23,465 nt of DNA from Alkalibaculum bacchi (GCF_937875145.1 NZ_CALNCS010000207.1:1-23465); one strand, 5' to 3'. Positions 9,911-18,092 are shown, counted from the stretch's first letter. Translations and numbers: made by a program. The notes: a model not told the origin generated them from the letters alone.

Positions 9911-12900
9911 CTATTCAATCATTATGCTGTTTCCAGCACTAATATCTTCCATTAATTGTTTCTCGATTTTTTTCAAATAGTCTTTAACAGACTTTGGACT
10001 TTTAAGAAGTACATTTTTAGGAAAACTTTTTGTACTTAAATGCTTAATTACTGGTTTCAGAACTTCAACCTCATCCTCTTCTCTTTCTTCCTCAATTTGC
10101 TTGTTAAGATACTTATATAATTTATCCATGGCTTTTTCCTGATACACATCTACTGCATCAATAATAGTTTTCATATCCCTAATAAATGTTCTACAAATAG
10201 GACATGGAATTTCTAATTTAGTAATACTATGAGAGCATAATTTATCAGAGAATGTACTTAATATATCTCCTTTTCCTATTTCACTTTTTAGATTTAAGAA
10301 ACTCTTATTCTTTCTCATTTCTTCTATTTTCTCATTATAAAGTTTATATAGGATTTCATGAGTTTCTATATATTCTTTTACATATGGATCATAAAGTTTA
10401 TAAAAATTTTCTCTAACATTAGACCATGAATCTACAAATGATTCACTCTTCAAATCATTCATTATTTGGTCATATATTTTTTCTTTAGTTTTTATATCTG
10501 CAGTATTTCGGTCTATTTCTATTATCCATACATTGTTTAAGAAATGCTTCATTTTCTTATATTCTTTTAAGTTCCCATTATCAATAAAACTTTTTAATTT
10601 CTTATATTTTGATAAGAATGTTCCATATTCTGAGAATTTTTGAACAAAATTGTTTATAGTTTCACCTTGTGTCTTTGATTTCAGCATAGTATTAAAAATC
10701 ACATCTAACTTTTCTATGGAATCCTTAAATGCTAAATTATTGCTAGATATTATTTCTTTTATTGCTGAAATATCATTTCTGTAGTCTATTAATACATTTC
10801 TTGTATTGCTATATAACTCAACTAAGGTATCTTCAGATCTTTTGTTAAACATATTCATTAAAATATCCTGACATTTTTGTCTAGTGGATGCGCCAACTAC
10901 TACTGCTAGTTTGAATATTGCTTTTCTAAAATTAGGCTCATTTTCAAATATATCTCTTACTCCTGATTGATTATAGTCAAGAAAATCTTTGCCTTCGTAA
11001 TTAAGTTCTATATTCCCATTTTTAAATAGTAAAGCCGTAAAAAGTCGTACTGCTTCTGATGCCCAGCCATATGGCTCATTATCAAATACACTTAATAAAT
11101 CCTTACCAATACATTGTCCATATTTATTTTTTAAAGTTTTTATTTCATTTAAAACTTCTTTTAATACAGCAGACTCGGCATTTACATTAGTGTCCTGTAT
11201 TAGATTTAATCCACTTAAGTCAATAGATAATTGATTTCCTTTAAACACACTCTGTATATCTTCTTTTATTATCTTAATCCCTACCATATCAAATCTATGA
11301 TAGACTTTTGGTATTGCTAGATTAGCAATATCTTCAAATATGGATTTTAAATCACTTTTATCCGATGTAGGGAATTCCTTTCCTTGATATATATAGGTAC
11401 CATTAATAAGTGACTTTTCAATCTTCTCTTTTATATCTTCATATAACTTTATATTCTTTTGTTCTTCTTTTCTTAGAAAGTAACTCTTATCTTCGTCCGA
11501 ACTCCATTTTCTTCTGTATTCATCTATTATTTTATTAAAGATCAAATATTGCTGCACATCCTCGTCTATTGTGCTATCATACTTTGCATACCAATAAATA
11601 TTTCTGCTATCCCCTATACTTTTCATTAGATGTTGCTGTTTTCTTAACTTGTCTGAAGATTGCATCACACTATTTAAGTTAAGACTTACTAGACCTCTAC
11701 TGTTCCTTACCTCATCGTCAATAGTTAGTTGTATATCAAATGGTCTAATATTTTTATAATTTATTCTTGTTATAGTAAATACTCCATCGATTACTTCTTT
11801 TACTTTTTTATTTATATCTCTAACTCCGATTTCGTTTGATCTAGATATGGCTTCTTGTCTAAAACTCTGTTCCTCAGGTGCTATGAACTTATAGTTTCCA
11901 TGTGCATCTTTTTCTACATATCCGTGCCTGTATAATACATCTAGACTTGATTTAATCTCTTCTAAAATATAAATAAAATCTGCATTTACATTGTTTATAA
12001 GTAATTTTGTAATAGTATCTATATCTTTTTGTAATTTATCATCATTGTCTAATAGATAAAGCACTTTTAATATTTTTACTAATAATTCTCCATTATTTGG
12101 GTCCAGTTGTTCTGCTTCTTTAATACTTATTTGAATTTGATCGTCTATAAATTCTTTTGCTTGTTCAAAGAACATATCTAAGGTTACTAGTTCACCAATA
12201 TTTTTCTCTTTCACATTAACATTGCTGTCAATAAGTATACCTTGAGTTGCTTTAATCATGCTCCTATTAGTTCCACCTAGTTTCTTGTTAACTTTTGAAT
12301 TAGAGATAACATTATAGTAAATAGGCTGAATTAATCTTATATGATAAGGAAGGAAAGGATAAGTATCTATAAAATCTTCTTTATTTAGTTTAGGCATATA
12401 CTTTTTAAAATCTTTGAATTCTAAGATAGATAATAACTTTCCTTTATTACTCTCATATAATCTGTCTATATCTTTTACTACATCTGACTTTTTCTTTAAA
12501 ACTCTTTGATTTATAACCTTGTCTAAGTTTTCTGGAGTTAAATGTATTCTTACTTCAAATCTATCTATTACTTTATTTACCTCATCTTCAGTCTTTAAAT
12601 ACTGCTCTGTTATTTGTTCTAATTTATTTTGTGAAGATACTGAAAACCATAGTTTGCCTTTACCTTTTCTAGCAAATGTACTTTCTATAGCTTGTAAATA
12701 TCCTATTACCTCTGGATTTGCTGAGATATATTGCCCTATTTCATCTACGATTACAAACAATCTATTATTTAGGCCATTCTGTCTATCTAGTTCGTCAACA
12801 TACTTACATAACTCATCTGCCAAAATGGATGCAGAAATTCCTTTACTTCTCTTAAGGTCTTCTATATAATCTTTTGCTATTGATTCCGTAGGTATTTGTT

Positions 12901-13534
12901 CTGGTAATACCCTAACTAGTGCTCTTTGAATATAGTTTTGACCTATTCTTGTTGGCCTTATATCTTTCCATTTCCTATTACTCATTTCTTCAATGGTTTG
13001 TACAAATTCTTCATACTTTCCTTCATCAGATAATTCTTTTTCCATCTCTGCTACCCAAAGTTTTCCTGTATAAAAGCCTCTTTTACTTAGCCATTGTTTA
13101 TAAATAGTTTGCTCTATAGGCTCAACTTTGCCTTCTGATTTTGCTGCTTCTTCTAAAATATCAAACATGACTACTGTAGTTTTATAAGTTTCATTTATTT
13201 TTTCTACATAGTTTTTTAAAATATTAGTTTCGTCTCTTCTAACAAATATATCTGCAGCAGAGCAATCATCAAATTGATGGTTTTCTAGTAGGTATCCAAA
13301 GATCTTTAAGAAATGTGATTTACCTGAGCCAAACCATCCTGATATCCAATACCCTACCTTGTTTTTATCATTAAGATATTTGTCTAAACATTCCTTAAAA
13401 TGTTCTCTTAATTGATCTGTAATAACGTACTCTTGTAATTCTTGTTTAGCCACATTTACATCATCTTCTTGTACTTTAATTACTGGATTTATATATCTTT
13501 CTATACGATCTCTAAATAAATCTTTAATTAACAT
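9911..13534 (-). CDS. brxC: BrxC, large P-loop ATPase of BREX
   Basis: A 1207-residue ATPase that is the BREX counterpart of PglY. Walker A is GWFGSGKSH (66-74), and Walker B is VIVDEIGQYI (261-270), followed by the WFSVSSQ strand (296-302). The central part is mainly helical. Near the C-terminus C1100, H1102, C1111 and C1114 (CSH then CPIC) form a possible zinc-binding cluster. BrxC is a core BREX protein; ATP-dependent assembly with other BREX factors is the accepted view, but its mechanism is incompletely known. It follows brxB by 17 bases with an AGAGG ribosome binding site and is directly followed by pglX. The length and the position between brxB and pglX agree with BREX types 1, 5 and 6. 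Confidence 0.95.
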   Translation of the reverse strand: MLIKDLFRDRIERYINPVIKVQEDDVNVAKQELQEYVITDQLREHFKECLDKYLNDKNKVGYWISGWFGSGKSHFLKIFGYLLENHQFDDCSAADIFVRRDETNILKNYVEKINETYKTTVVMFDILEEAAKSEGKVEPIEQTIYKQWLSKRGFYTGKLWVAEMEKELSDEGKYEEFVQTIEEMSNRKWKDIRPTRIGQNYIQRALVRVLPEQIPTESIAKDYIEDLKRSKGISASILADELCKYVDELDRQNGLNNRLFVIVDEIGQYISANPEVIGYLQAIESTFARKGKGKLWFSVSSQNKLEQITEQYLKTEDEVNKVIDRFEVRIHLTPENLDKVINQRVLKKKSDVVKDIDRLYESNKGKLLSILEFKDFKKYMPKLNKEDFIDTYPFLPYHIRLIQPIYYNVISNSKVNKKLGGTNRSMIKATQGILIDSNVNVKEKNIGELVTLDMFFEQAKEFIDDQIQISIKEAEQLDPNNGELLVKILKVLYLLDNDDKLQKDIDTITKLLINNVNADFIYILEEIKSSLDVLYRHGYVEKDAHGNYKFIAPEEQSFRQEAISRSNEIGVRDINKKVKEVIDGVFTITRINYKNIRPFDIQLTIDDEVRNSRGLVSLNLNSVMQSSDKLRKQQHLMKSIGDSRNIYWYAKYDSTIDEDVQQYLIFNKIIDEYRRKWSSDEDKSYFLRKEEQKNIKLYEDIKEKIEKSLINGTYIYQGKEFPTSDKSDLKSIFEDIANLAIPKVYHRFDMVGIKIIKEDIQSVFKGNQLSIDLSGLNLIQDTNVNAESAVLKEVLNEIKTLKNKYGQCIGKDLLSVFDNEPYGWASEAVRLFTALLFKNGNIELNYEGKDFLDYNQSGVRDIFENEPNFRKAIFKLAVVVGASTRQKCQDILMNMFNKRSEDTLVELYSNTRNVLIDYRNDISAIKEIISSNNLAFKDSIEKLDVIFNTMLKSKTQGETINNFVQKFSEYGTFLSKYKKLKSFIDNGNLKEYKKMKHFLNNVWIIEIDRNTADIKTKEKIYDQIMNDLKSESFVDSWSNVRENFYKLYDPYVKEYIETHEILYKLYNEKIEEMRKNKSFLNLKSEIGKGDILSTFSDKLCSHSITKLEIPCPICRTFIRDMKTIIDAVDVYQEKAMDKLYKYLNKQIEEEREEDEVEVLKPVIKHLSTKSFPKNVLLKSPKSVKDYLKKIEKQLMEDISAGNSIMIE

Positions 13535-13551
13535 ATACTCTTAACCTCTTT

Positions 13552-14094
13552 CTATATTATTAAAGCCCTAAGGGCAGTTTCCTTATATTTGTCCAATAAT
13601 GTTACTGAAAATCTGTCATAACTTCCCGGATAAAAGAATACTACTGGAATTTGAACTCTTCCTTCTAAATAAGATAGTAATCTTATAAAATTAAAGTATA
13701 TAGCCGTTGCTCCTACTCTAGTTACCAATATTCTTCCTTTAGGACCTATTTCTTTTACCTTGGATATGAAGTGAGACCTTACTTTTTCTAATAAAAATTC
13801 TCCTAATTCCTCTACCATGTCAATGTCTTCTTCTATCTTTTCTAATTGGATAATGCCTTCTATAGTTTCGTATTTCTCTATGATCTCAAATATAAGTTGC
13901 TCCATATTTATCAATTCTATATGAAACGCTTCTATTTCTTGTTGCAATTTGTTTATTATATACATAGCATCCTTATGTTCGTCTTTTTCATATGGACAAA
14001 TGACAAAAGGAACTCCTGAATGTCGCACCCAAGCAAGGCTATCATTATTGATTAACTCTATTATCTTACTGTATTTCTCCATTAACGTAGCCAT
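13552..14094 (-). CDS. brxB: BrxB, DUF1788 BREX protein
   Basis: A 180-residue protein of the DUF1788 family. The signature is in the second half: GPKGRILVTRVG (117-128), a hydrophobic strand, then VVFFYPG (151-157), ending in the usual RAL-I tail. Residues 45-115 are strongly helical and charged. BrxB is present in BREX types 1, 5 and 6 between brxA and brxC; its biochemical role is unknown, and it probably acts as a structural or adaptor subunit. The ATG at 14094 has a strong GGAGGAG site seven bases upstream even though it lies inside the end of brxA; the 29-base overlap suggests coupled translation. A later in-frame Met at residue 5 is a weaker alternative start. Confidence 0.92.
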   Translation of the reverse strand: MATLMEKYSKIIELINNDSLAWVRHSGVPFVICPYEKDEHKDAMYIINKLQQEIEAFHIELINMEQLIFEIIEKYETIEGIIQLEKIEEDIDMVEELGEFLLEKVRSHFISKVKEIGPKGRILVTRVGATAIYFNFIRLLSYLEGRVQIPVVFFYPGSYDRFSVTLLDKYKETALRALII

Positions 14095-14857
14095 CTATTA
14101 TCTCCTCCATACTTTTATATTTATATATTAAAGTTTTAGGTTCTTCCCTACCAAAGTCTAAAACTCCATTTCTATATGCTTCTTCAAGTAATATGTGAAT
14201 GTCGCTTTCTAATAACAAAAATAAATGTAAATCCTTGCATTTATATACATCTTCTATAGTTTTAATGTTATCTTTATTCGTATATAACACATAACAAAAA
14301 ATTATTGATGGAATAAATGGTTTGTTAAATTTAGGTCTTTTTCTACTATCAATAAAACCAAATTCCTTTAATACTCCCATCATACCTGAACGTACATCGT
14401 TAATGGTCCTTTCTGACCATTTAGATACATTTTCATCTTTATCAGCAAGACCTAAAATAAACTCTGTAGTGCCTACTGAAGATATCCCTAAAAAGCCATC
14501 TGTATATTTTTCATATACTAGATTTGCTATATATTCGTATATGATTCTTTCTTCCTTGCATAAATAGTAGTATAGAAGGAGGTTGATAATACTATCTGAA
14601 TCAATCTTTTTCAAAAAATAGATGAACGAGGTTTCTTTATAGCCATCTAATTGATCATATAAATACCTCTTTCTTAACTCGTAAAATATTGTCTCTGCTC
14701 TTCTTTTTGAAGTTTTCAAGATCAAATTATTATCAAGTACCTCTTTTCTTAAAAGTTCTACATCTTTTAATTCTAGATACTTTTTTAATATTAGTTTTGT
14801 ATCTGGTAGAACTGTACCTACTACTTTAATACTAGATCTGTAATCCTTTGATTCCAT
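14066..14857 (-). CDS. brxA: BrxA, DUF1819 BREX protein
   Basis: A 263-residue helical protein of the DUF1819 family. Family landmarks are the early conserved TSKRRAETIFYELRKRYL block (49-66), the LLLYYYLCKEERIIYEY segment (93-109) and the WSERTINDVRSGMMGVLKE block (147-165), which precedes a GFID turn like the 'aGL' turn of homologues. BrxA from other BREX systems is a small winged-helix-like protein reported to bind DNA; the same role is inferred here. The brxE stop and the brxA ATG share one base (TAATG at 14857), so translation is probably coupled. Its end overlaps the brxB start. Confidence 0.88.
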   Translation of the reverse strand: MESKDYRSSIKVVGTVLPDTKLILKKYLELKDVELLRKEVLDNNLILKTSKRRAETIFYELRKRYLYDQLDGYKETSFIYFLKKIDSDSIINLLLYYYLCKEERIIYEYIANLVYEKYTDGFLGISSVGTTEFILGLADKDENVSKWSERTINDVRSGMMGVLKEFGFIDSRKRPKFNKPFIPSIIFCYVLYTNKDNIKTIEDVYKCKDLHLFLLLESDIHILLEEAYRNGVLDFGREEPKTLIYKYKSMEEIIDGYVNGEIQ

Positions 14858-15477
14858 TATATAGCCATCCTTCTCTTATAGTATGGAGTTACAACGCTTC
14901 CTAGCGTGCATAAATCATAAATTGATATAAATGACTTTATTACATCTTCAAAGTTTTCTTTGTTTTTATAAAATGTTCCACTTATGCTACCTAATTCTAT
15001 GGCCTTTTTATCATCTAAAGTATGAATTAGCAGTTTAGGTAGATTAAAAAATTCTCTAGCCCATGGGTTCGTAAACTTTTTCTCCTTGATATTTTCAATC
15101 ATATCTAATACTTCTTGCCAACCATCAGAATTTGAAATTTCCTTTATGAATGGAGTAAATATTTTAGTCTCAAATTCGTATCCAAAATTAAACAATGTAG
15201 TAAATCTTTTTTCTGGAATTTCTCTATTCTCTTTTTCAACAATAATTTTTCTTGCAATATCATAACGATGTTTATAGAAAGTATTAGGGAAGAATTTTTC
15301 TAAGTTTCTTCGTCCTACTTCACCTAAGATACTAGACTCCCACCACACATTATTATCTTCTTCTCCTAAACGAATGATGGTCAATCTATAAAAAAGTGTA
15401 TCTGCTAATATTTCTACATTAACTTCTGATTCATGTTTCTTTGCCAATTCGTGAATTTTATTTCTTATGGCTTGCAT
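14857..15477 (-). CDS. brxE: BrxE, first gene of type 6 BREX
   Basis: A 206-residue protein at the head of the BREX operon. The FYRLTIIRLGE stretch (29-39) followed by WW (45-46) matches what I recall of BrxE, the small protein that defines type 6 BREX and is found upstream of brxA. It is basic to neutral, mainly helical, with no signal peptide or membrane segment. Its function is unknown. The ATG at 15477 has GGAGG at 15485-15489, seven bases away. Identification rests mostly on position (brxE-brxA-brxB-brxC-pglX-pglZ-brxD-brxHI is the diagnostic type 6 order), with weaker support from the sequence itself. Confidence 0.8.
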   Translation of the reverse strand: MQAIRNKIHELAKKHESEVNVEILADTLFYRLTIIRLGEEDNNVWWESSILGEVGRRNLEKFFPNTFYKHRYDIARKIIVEKENREIPEKRFTTLFNFGYEFETKIFTPFIKEISNSDGWQEVLDMIENIKEKKFTNPWAREFFNLPKLLIHTLDDKKAIELGSISGTFYKNKENFEDVIKSFISIYDLCTLGSVVTPYYKRRMAI

Positions 15478-15511
15478 ATAAATTCCTCCAATCTCTTATG
15501 TAATACTTATG

Positions 15512-15540
15512 ATTATATCGTCTTTAATGGAAAAAAAAAA
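15512..15540 (-). promoter_or_regulatory. Probable promoter of the BREX operon
   Basis: On the minus strand a perfect TATAAT lies at 15512-15517. At a 17-base spacing the -35 position falls on a run of T (15535-15540), which is a poor match to TTGACA and suggests either an activator or an AT-driven promoter. Transcription would start near 15505, leaving a short leader of about 28 bases with the GGAGG site. The -35 region is the T-run of the terminator just upstream. Two direct CATAAG repeats (15495-15500 and 15506-15511), 11 bases apart, sit right after the -10 box and could be a regulator site. Confidence 0.45.
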
Positions 15541-15580
15541 GAATTCCAGCAATCTTTTTCATTATTGCTGGAATTTTCGA
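15531..15580 (-). terminator. Rho-independent terminator upstream of brxE
   Basis: A perfect 12-base stem (AATTCCAGCAAT at 15542-15553 pairing with ATTGCTGGAATT at 15564-15575) with a 10-base loop is followed on the minus strand by ten T (15540-15531). This is a strong intrinsic terminator for leftward transcription. It begins 18 bases after the stop of a decayed reading frame (15599), so it most likely belonged to that lost gene and now shields brxE from read-through. If a BREX promoter exists further upstream, it would instead act as an attenuator. Confidence 0.8.
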
Positions 15581-15598
15581 ATGATATACTCTATTGCT

Positions 15599-15781
15599 TT
15601 ATAATTGATCAAAAATATTAAGTATCTTTTCAGAAATTTTCTCTTCTCTATCCGGTATCTTGCTTACTCTCATTAATCCTAGATTCCCGTTGACTCATAA
15701 TCAGAAAGGTGGAGTAACACCAAAGACTTCATAAACTCCCTTCTGTTTCTGAAGGAACCCGCTAATACGTAGTTTTGACAT
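15599..15781 (-). pseudogene. Decayed reading frame of unknown family upstream of BREX
   Basis: One minus-strand frame from ATG at 15781 (MSKLRISGFLQKQKGV...) to TAA at 15599 stays coding-like but is broken by two TGA stops (15701-15703 and 15695-15697). The last part (VSKIPDREEKISEKILNIF) looks like a real helical C-terminus and is followed directly by the terminator at 15531-15580. There is no good ribosome binding site. I do not recognise the family. Best read as the tail of a lost gene, possibly part of a mobile element because its start overlaps the ATCACGAGGG repeat at 15780. Confidence 0.35.
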
Positions 15782-16186
15782 CACGAGGGTACTCTTTACG
15801 GGATGATCAGTTCAAAACTATCTCTTAACTGCCTATAAAACAACTCGAAATTATTCCATCAGTCTAGGCATTTGCGCAATAAAGTAAATTATAATGTAAA
15901 TATTTAGGATACTTACACATACACAACTTTCCTGGAGAATTTTGAGTAGAAAACAATTTTTCAAATCAAATTCTATACCATAATCTTGAAAAAAGGATAG
16001 ATTTAACCAACCTTCTTGAATGAGGATTTTAAATTTATCCTTTATGCTATTAAAGGCTTTAAATAAATTCTTACGCTCTTCAAATAATGTCTGATAAACG
16101 AAATGGAGTTTATGAGGGACGGGACTTTTCAAGTCACAAGATTAAAGTCAGCCTTTTATGACCCAAAATTCTATGTCCCTCGTGAT
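15780..16186. mobile_element. Possible miniature element bounded by 10-base inverted repeats
   Basis: ATCACGAGGG at 15780-15789 and its exact reverse complement at 16177-16186 bound a segment of about 407 bases. A related, incomplete copy (GAGGGACGGGAC) lies at 16114-16125. Inside is only a doubtful 93-codon frame (16132-15851, TTG start inside the repeat, no ribosome binding site, hydrophobic tail), which I do not count as a gene. The same 10-mer occurs again at 22399-22408, so this is a repeat family and not chance. No transposase is visible; a non-autonomous or decayed element is the best reading. Confidence 0.4.
16028..16060 (-). repeat. Dispersed gene-fragment repeat, copy 1
   Basis: This stretch, read on the minus strand as roughly FKAFNSIKDKFKI, is nearly repeated at 20606-20641 (FKAFNNIKDKL), with about three mismatches over some 30 bases. 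It suggests that both sites carry pieces of the same lost gene or element. The family was not recognised. Confidence 0.4.
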
Positions 16187-16362
16187 TCTTATAGATGCAT
16201 ATTTTGAAACATAAGTGACCTAAATTTGGATTGACAAATACAAATGTTAGATTAAAATAATCTGTCTCTATCAATGCTAAAATTCATAATATCACAATAA
16301 CAATCTTACAATAATCAATATCCTAAAATTTTAAAACAAGTAGTCAAATTCAATGTTTTCTA

Positions 16363-16391
16363 TTTACAAATCACTATTTATCTAGTATAAT
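16363..16391 (+). promoter_or_regulatory. Near-consensus rightward promoter in the BREX-SIR2 gap
   Basis: TTTACA (16363-16368) and TATAAT (16386-16391) are separated by exactly 17 bases. Transcription would start near 16398 and run rightward into the 3' end of the SIR2 gene, which lies on the opposite strand. Another weaker pair (TTGACA at 16231-16236 with TAAAAT 16 bases later) lies upstream on the same strand. Nothing else in the window is coded on the plus strand, so the transcript is either a small RNA, a very short ORF (GTG at 16449, 33 codons) or a remnant. Confidence 0.5.
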
Positions 16392-16532
16392 TAGGCTAAC
16401 AAAAACATAAGCTAATATTGTGCTGAACAGAAAGGTGTCTATTTATAGGTGCTAAATCTGATAGGTGCGTTAAAATCGAAAAGGGTTTTCTGTACGGTGT
16501 TTGTTTACAAATGCTTGAGGCAGGAAACTCTT

Positions 16533-18092
16533 TCACTTTCCCCATTTTAAATAATCATATATCATAATTAGCCTTCTTATATGTGTTCTTGCTTGTGAAT
16601 CTACATTCTGTAATATATTTACATCCTCCTCAAACAAGTTCCTTAGTACATCTTCAAGTTCAACAACATTAATTTGTTCTTTTCCTAGATGAGATATCAA
16701 CCTTGTGGCTCTTTCTAATGAGTCTTTCTCTTGGTTCCATATTTGTTTTACTGAGCTGTACTCTCCCAAACAATTCCTATTTTTTTTGATTGTTTTAGAA
16801 ATAATAGCATCAAAATTCTGTTTAATTGCCAGCTCTTTACATTCTGGAAACTCTTTTGTTGCTTCGTACAAATATTTATTAACTGGAAGCCTACCTGAAT
16901 TTTGTCTCAATACCTTTGGATATGCATACTCTAATAGTTCATCTGCCGAGAAATCCAAATCACCTATTACAATATTTCGGTACCATTCATTGCTATCAAT
17001 TCCACTGAGCCCTTTAAGTCCCAAATCAGAGACTTTCCCTATTGCAAGTACCAGTTCGTCATCTGATACTCTAATATCATCAAGAGCTGCTACCCTTAAG
17101 TTTGATGTTGGCATATTGGTAATCGTGTAATCATACAGCTCCTTCTTAAAGCGGCGCAGTATTTTTACTGAAAGCTTTGCCTTTTTATTTTCCATAGCAG
17201 AATAAAGAGACATAAAATCTCCAAGCATTACTTTCTTCATGCCTAACGGTTTGTTGTCCACCATGATAATATATGGACTGACCTGAACGCCCACCATATC
17301 TCTATTATATTCCACGAACACAAATCTATCTTCTAGCAGTTTAATCTGTTTTTCATCCAAGCAATTTACAATAGACTTAATGATATTTTGCACATTTATA
17401 TCACTTATAGAATAACCCATAAAAATAATTGGATATTCCATAAAAATAGTCATCAATTTTGCAGCTAGATAGGCACTTTTTTCTCCAAACTTCACATAAT
17501 CAGATTCATTAATTATAATACTCTCTGGATTTTCAACTGAACCATGTATTTTATAAATTTCTGCAATGCCCTGAATTGCAGAGAAAATCAGCTGATTCTG
17601 ACCAACATATTTTGTAAACCCCTGAAAATTATCTTCTAAAAAAGTATCATAATTGGTTGTTATTACTCCTGCTATACTCTTTTCAGAAATATGGACGAGT
17701 TTGTTTATTTCTTCTTGATAGTGGGGTTCAACTATTGTGTTACGTTTTATGTATGCTGCTAGTTCTGCCTTAAATGGAGATAAACCATTATTTTTTATCT
17801 GTTCTAATGCCTCTTCATTAACATTTCTTATAGAAGCATCTCTAAACCATTTTTCATCGAAGTCTCTTTGAATTAATTCTGCTATTTTAGGCATAATACC
17901 CGCCTTACATTGTAAAACCTTTGCTTTGTTCTCATATGAACTATAAATAAAATTATCATCCTCAATAACTCTAGCAAAATGCTCCAACAAACCTTTCCAA
18001 TCTGGCAAATTCAAATATCTTCGAGTCATTCCAGAACCTAAGAACAAAAATGGAGTAGTATTAAAATTACTTATAACATCTTCAATTGTCAT
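16533..18092 (-). CDS. SIR2-domain protein, probable NAD-consuming defence protein
   Basis: A 519-residue protein with an N-terminal SIR2-like domain (about 1-245). Visible landmarks are the nucleotide-binding FLFLGSGMTRRY (15-26), TTNYD (145-149) with the catalytic-type Asn147, KIHGS (181-185) with the likely catalytic His183, and FMGYSISD (224-231). The C-terminal half is not recognised, and it may sense a trigger. SIR2-like domains of this type in bacterial defence proteins (for example Thoeris ThsA and the defence-associated sirtuins) degrade NAD+ to stop phage growth; the same is inferred here, not shown. The ATG at 18092 has AGGTG eight bases upstream. It is 1 kb upstream of and codirectional with the BREX operon, consistent with a defence island. 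No partner gene is adjacent, so it could act alone. Confidence 0.8.
   Translation of the reverse strand: MTIEDVISNFNTTPFLFLGSGMTRRYLNLPDWKGLLEHFARVIEDDNFIYSSYENKAKVLQCKAGIMPKIAELIQRDFDEKWFRDASIRNVNEEALEQIKNNGLSPFKAELAAYIKRNTIVEPHYQEEINKLVHISEKSIAGVITTNYDTFLEDNFQGFTKYVGQNQLIFSAIQGIAEIYKIHGSVENPESIIINESDYVKFGEKSAYLAAKLMTIFMEYPIIFMGYSISDINVQNIIKSIVNCLDEKQIKLLEDRFVFVEYNRDMVGVQVSPYIIMVDNKPLGMKKVMLGDFMSLYSAMENKKAKLSVKILRRFKKELYDYTITNMPTSNLRVAALDDIRVSDDELVLAIGKVSDLGLKGLSGIDSNEWYRNIVIGDLDFSADELLEYAYPKVLRQNSGRLPVNKYLYEATKEFPECKELAIKQNFDAIISKTIKKNRNCLGEYSSVKQIWNQEKDSLERATRLISHLGKEQINVVELEDVLRNLFEEDVNILQNVDSQARTHIRRLIMIYDYLKWGK

Larger units (their letters stand above)
15478..16532. other. Gene-poor 1,055-base gap between the SIR2 gene and the BREX operon
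   Basis: This gap holds the BREX promoter and terminator, a decayed reading frame, the element with ATCACGAGGG ends, a very AT-rich spacer (about 16200-16380) and a near-consensus rightward promoter at 16363-16391. No intact gene with a convincing start was found on either strand. Confidence 0.7.

Noticed and set aside
149..15477. Type 1 BREX or DISARM.
   Set aside because: There is no Lon-like BrxL, and brxE, brxD and brxHI are present, which excludes type 1. The DISARM genes (DUF1998, phospholipase D) are absent.
15531..15580. Terminator as a proven attenuator of BREX.
   Set aside because: A promoter-like TATAAT lies downstream of it and a decayed gene ends just upstream, so a plain terminator of that gene is simpler.
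15851..16132. A 93-codon minus-strand frame in the BREX-SIR2 gap.
   Set aside because: It starts with TTG inside a repeat, has no ribosome binding site and shares only a fragment with another relic, so I treat it as part of the element and not a gene.
16433..16468. AGGTG-type repeats as a type III toxin-antitoxin RNA or a short CRISPR-like array.
   Set aside because: There are only two good copies with unequal flanks, no ToxN-like gene and no cas genes.
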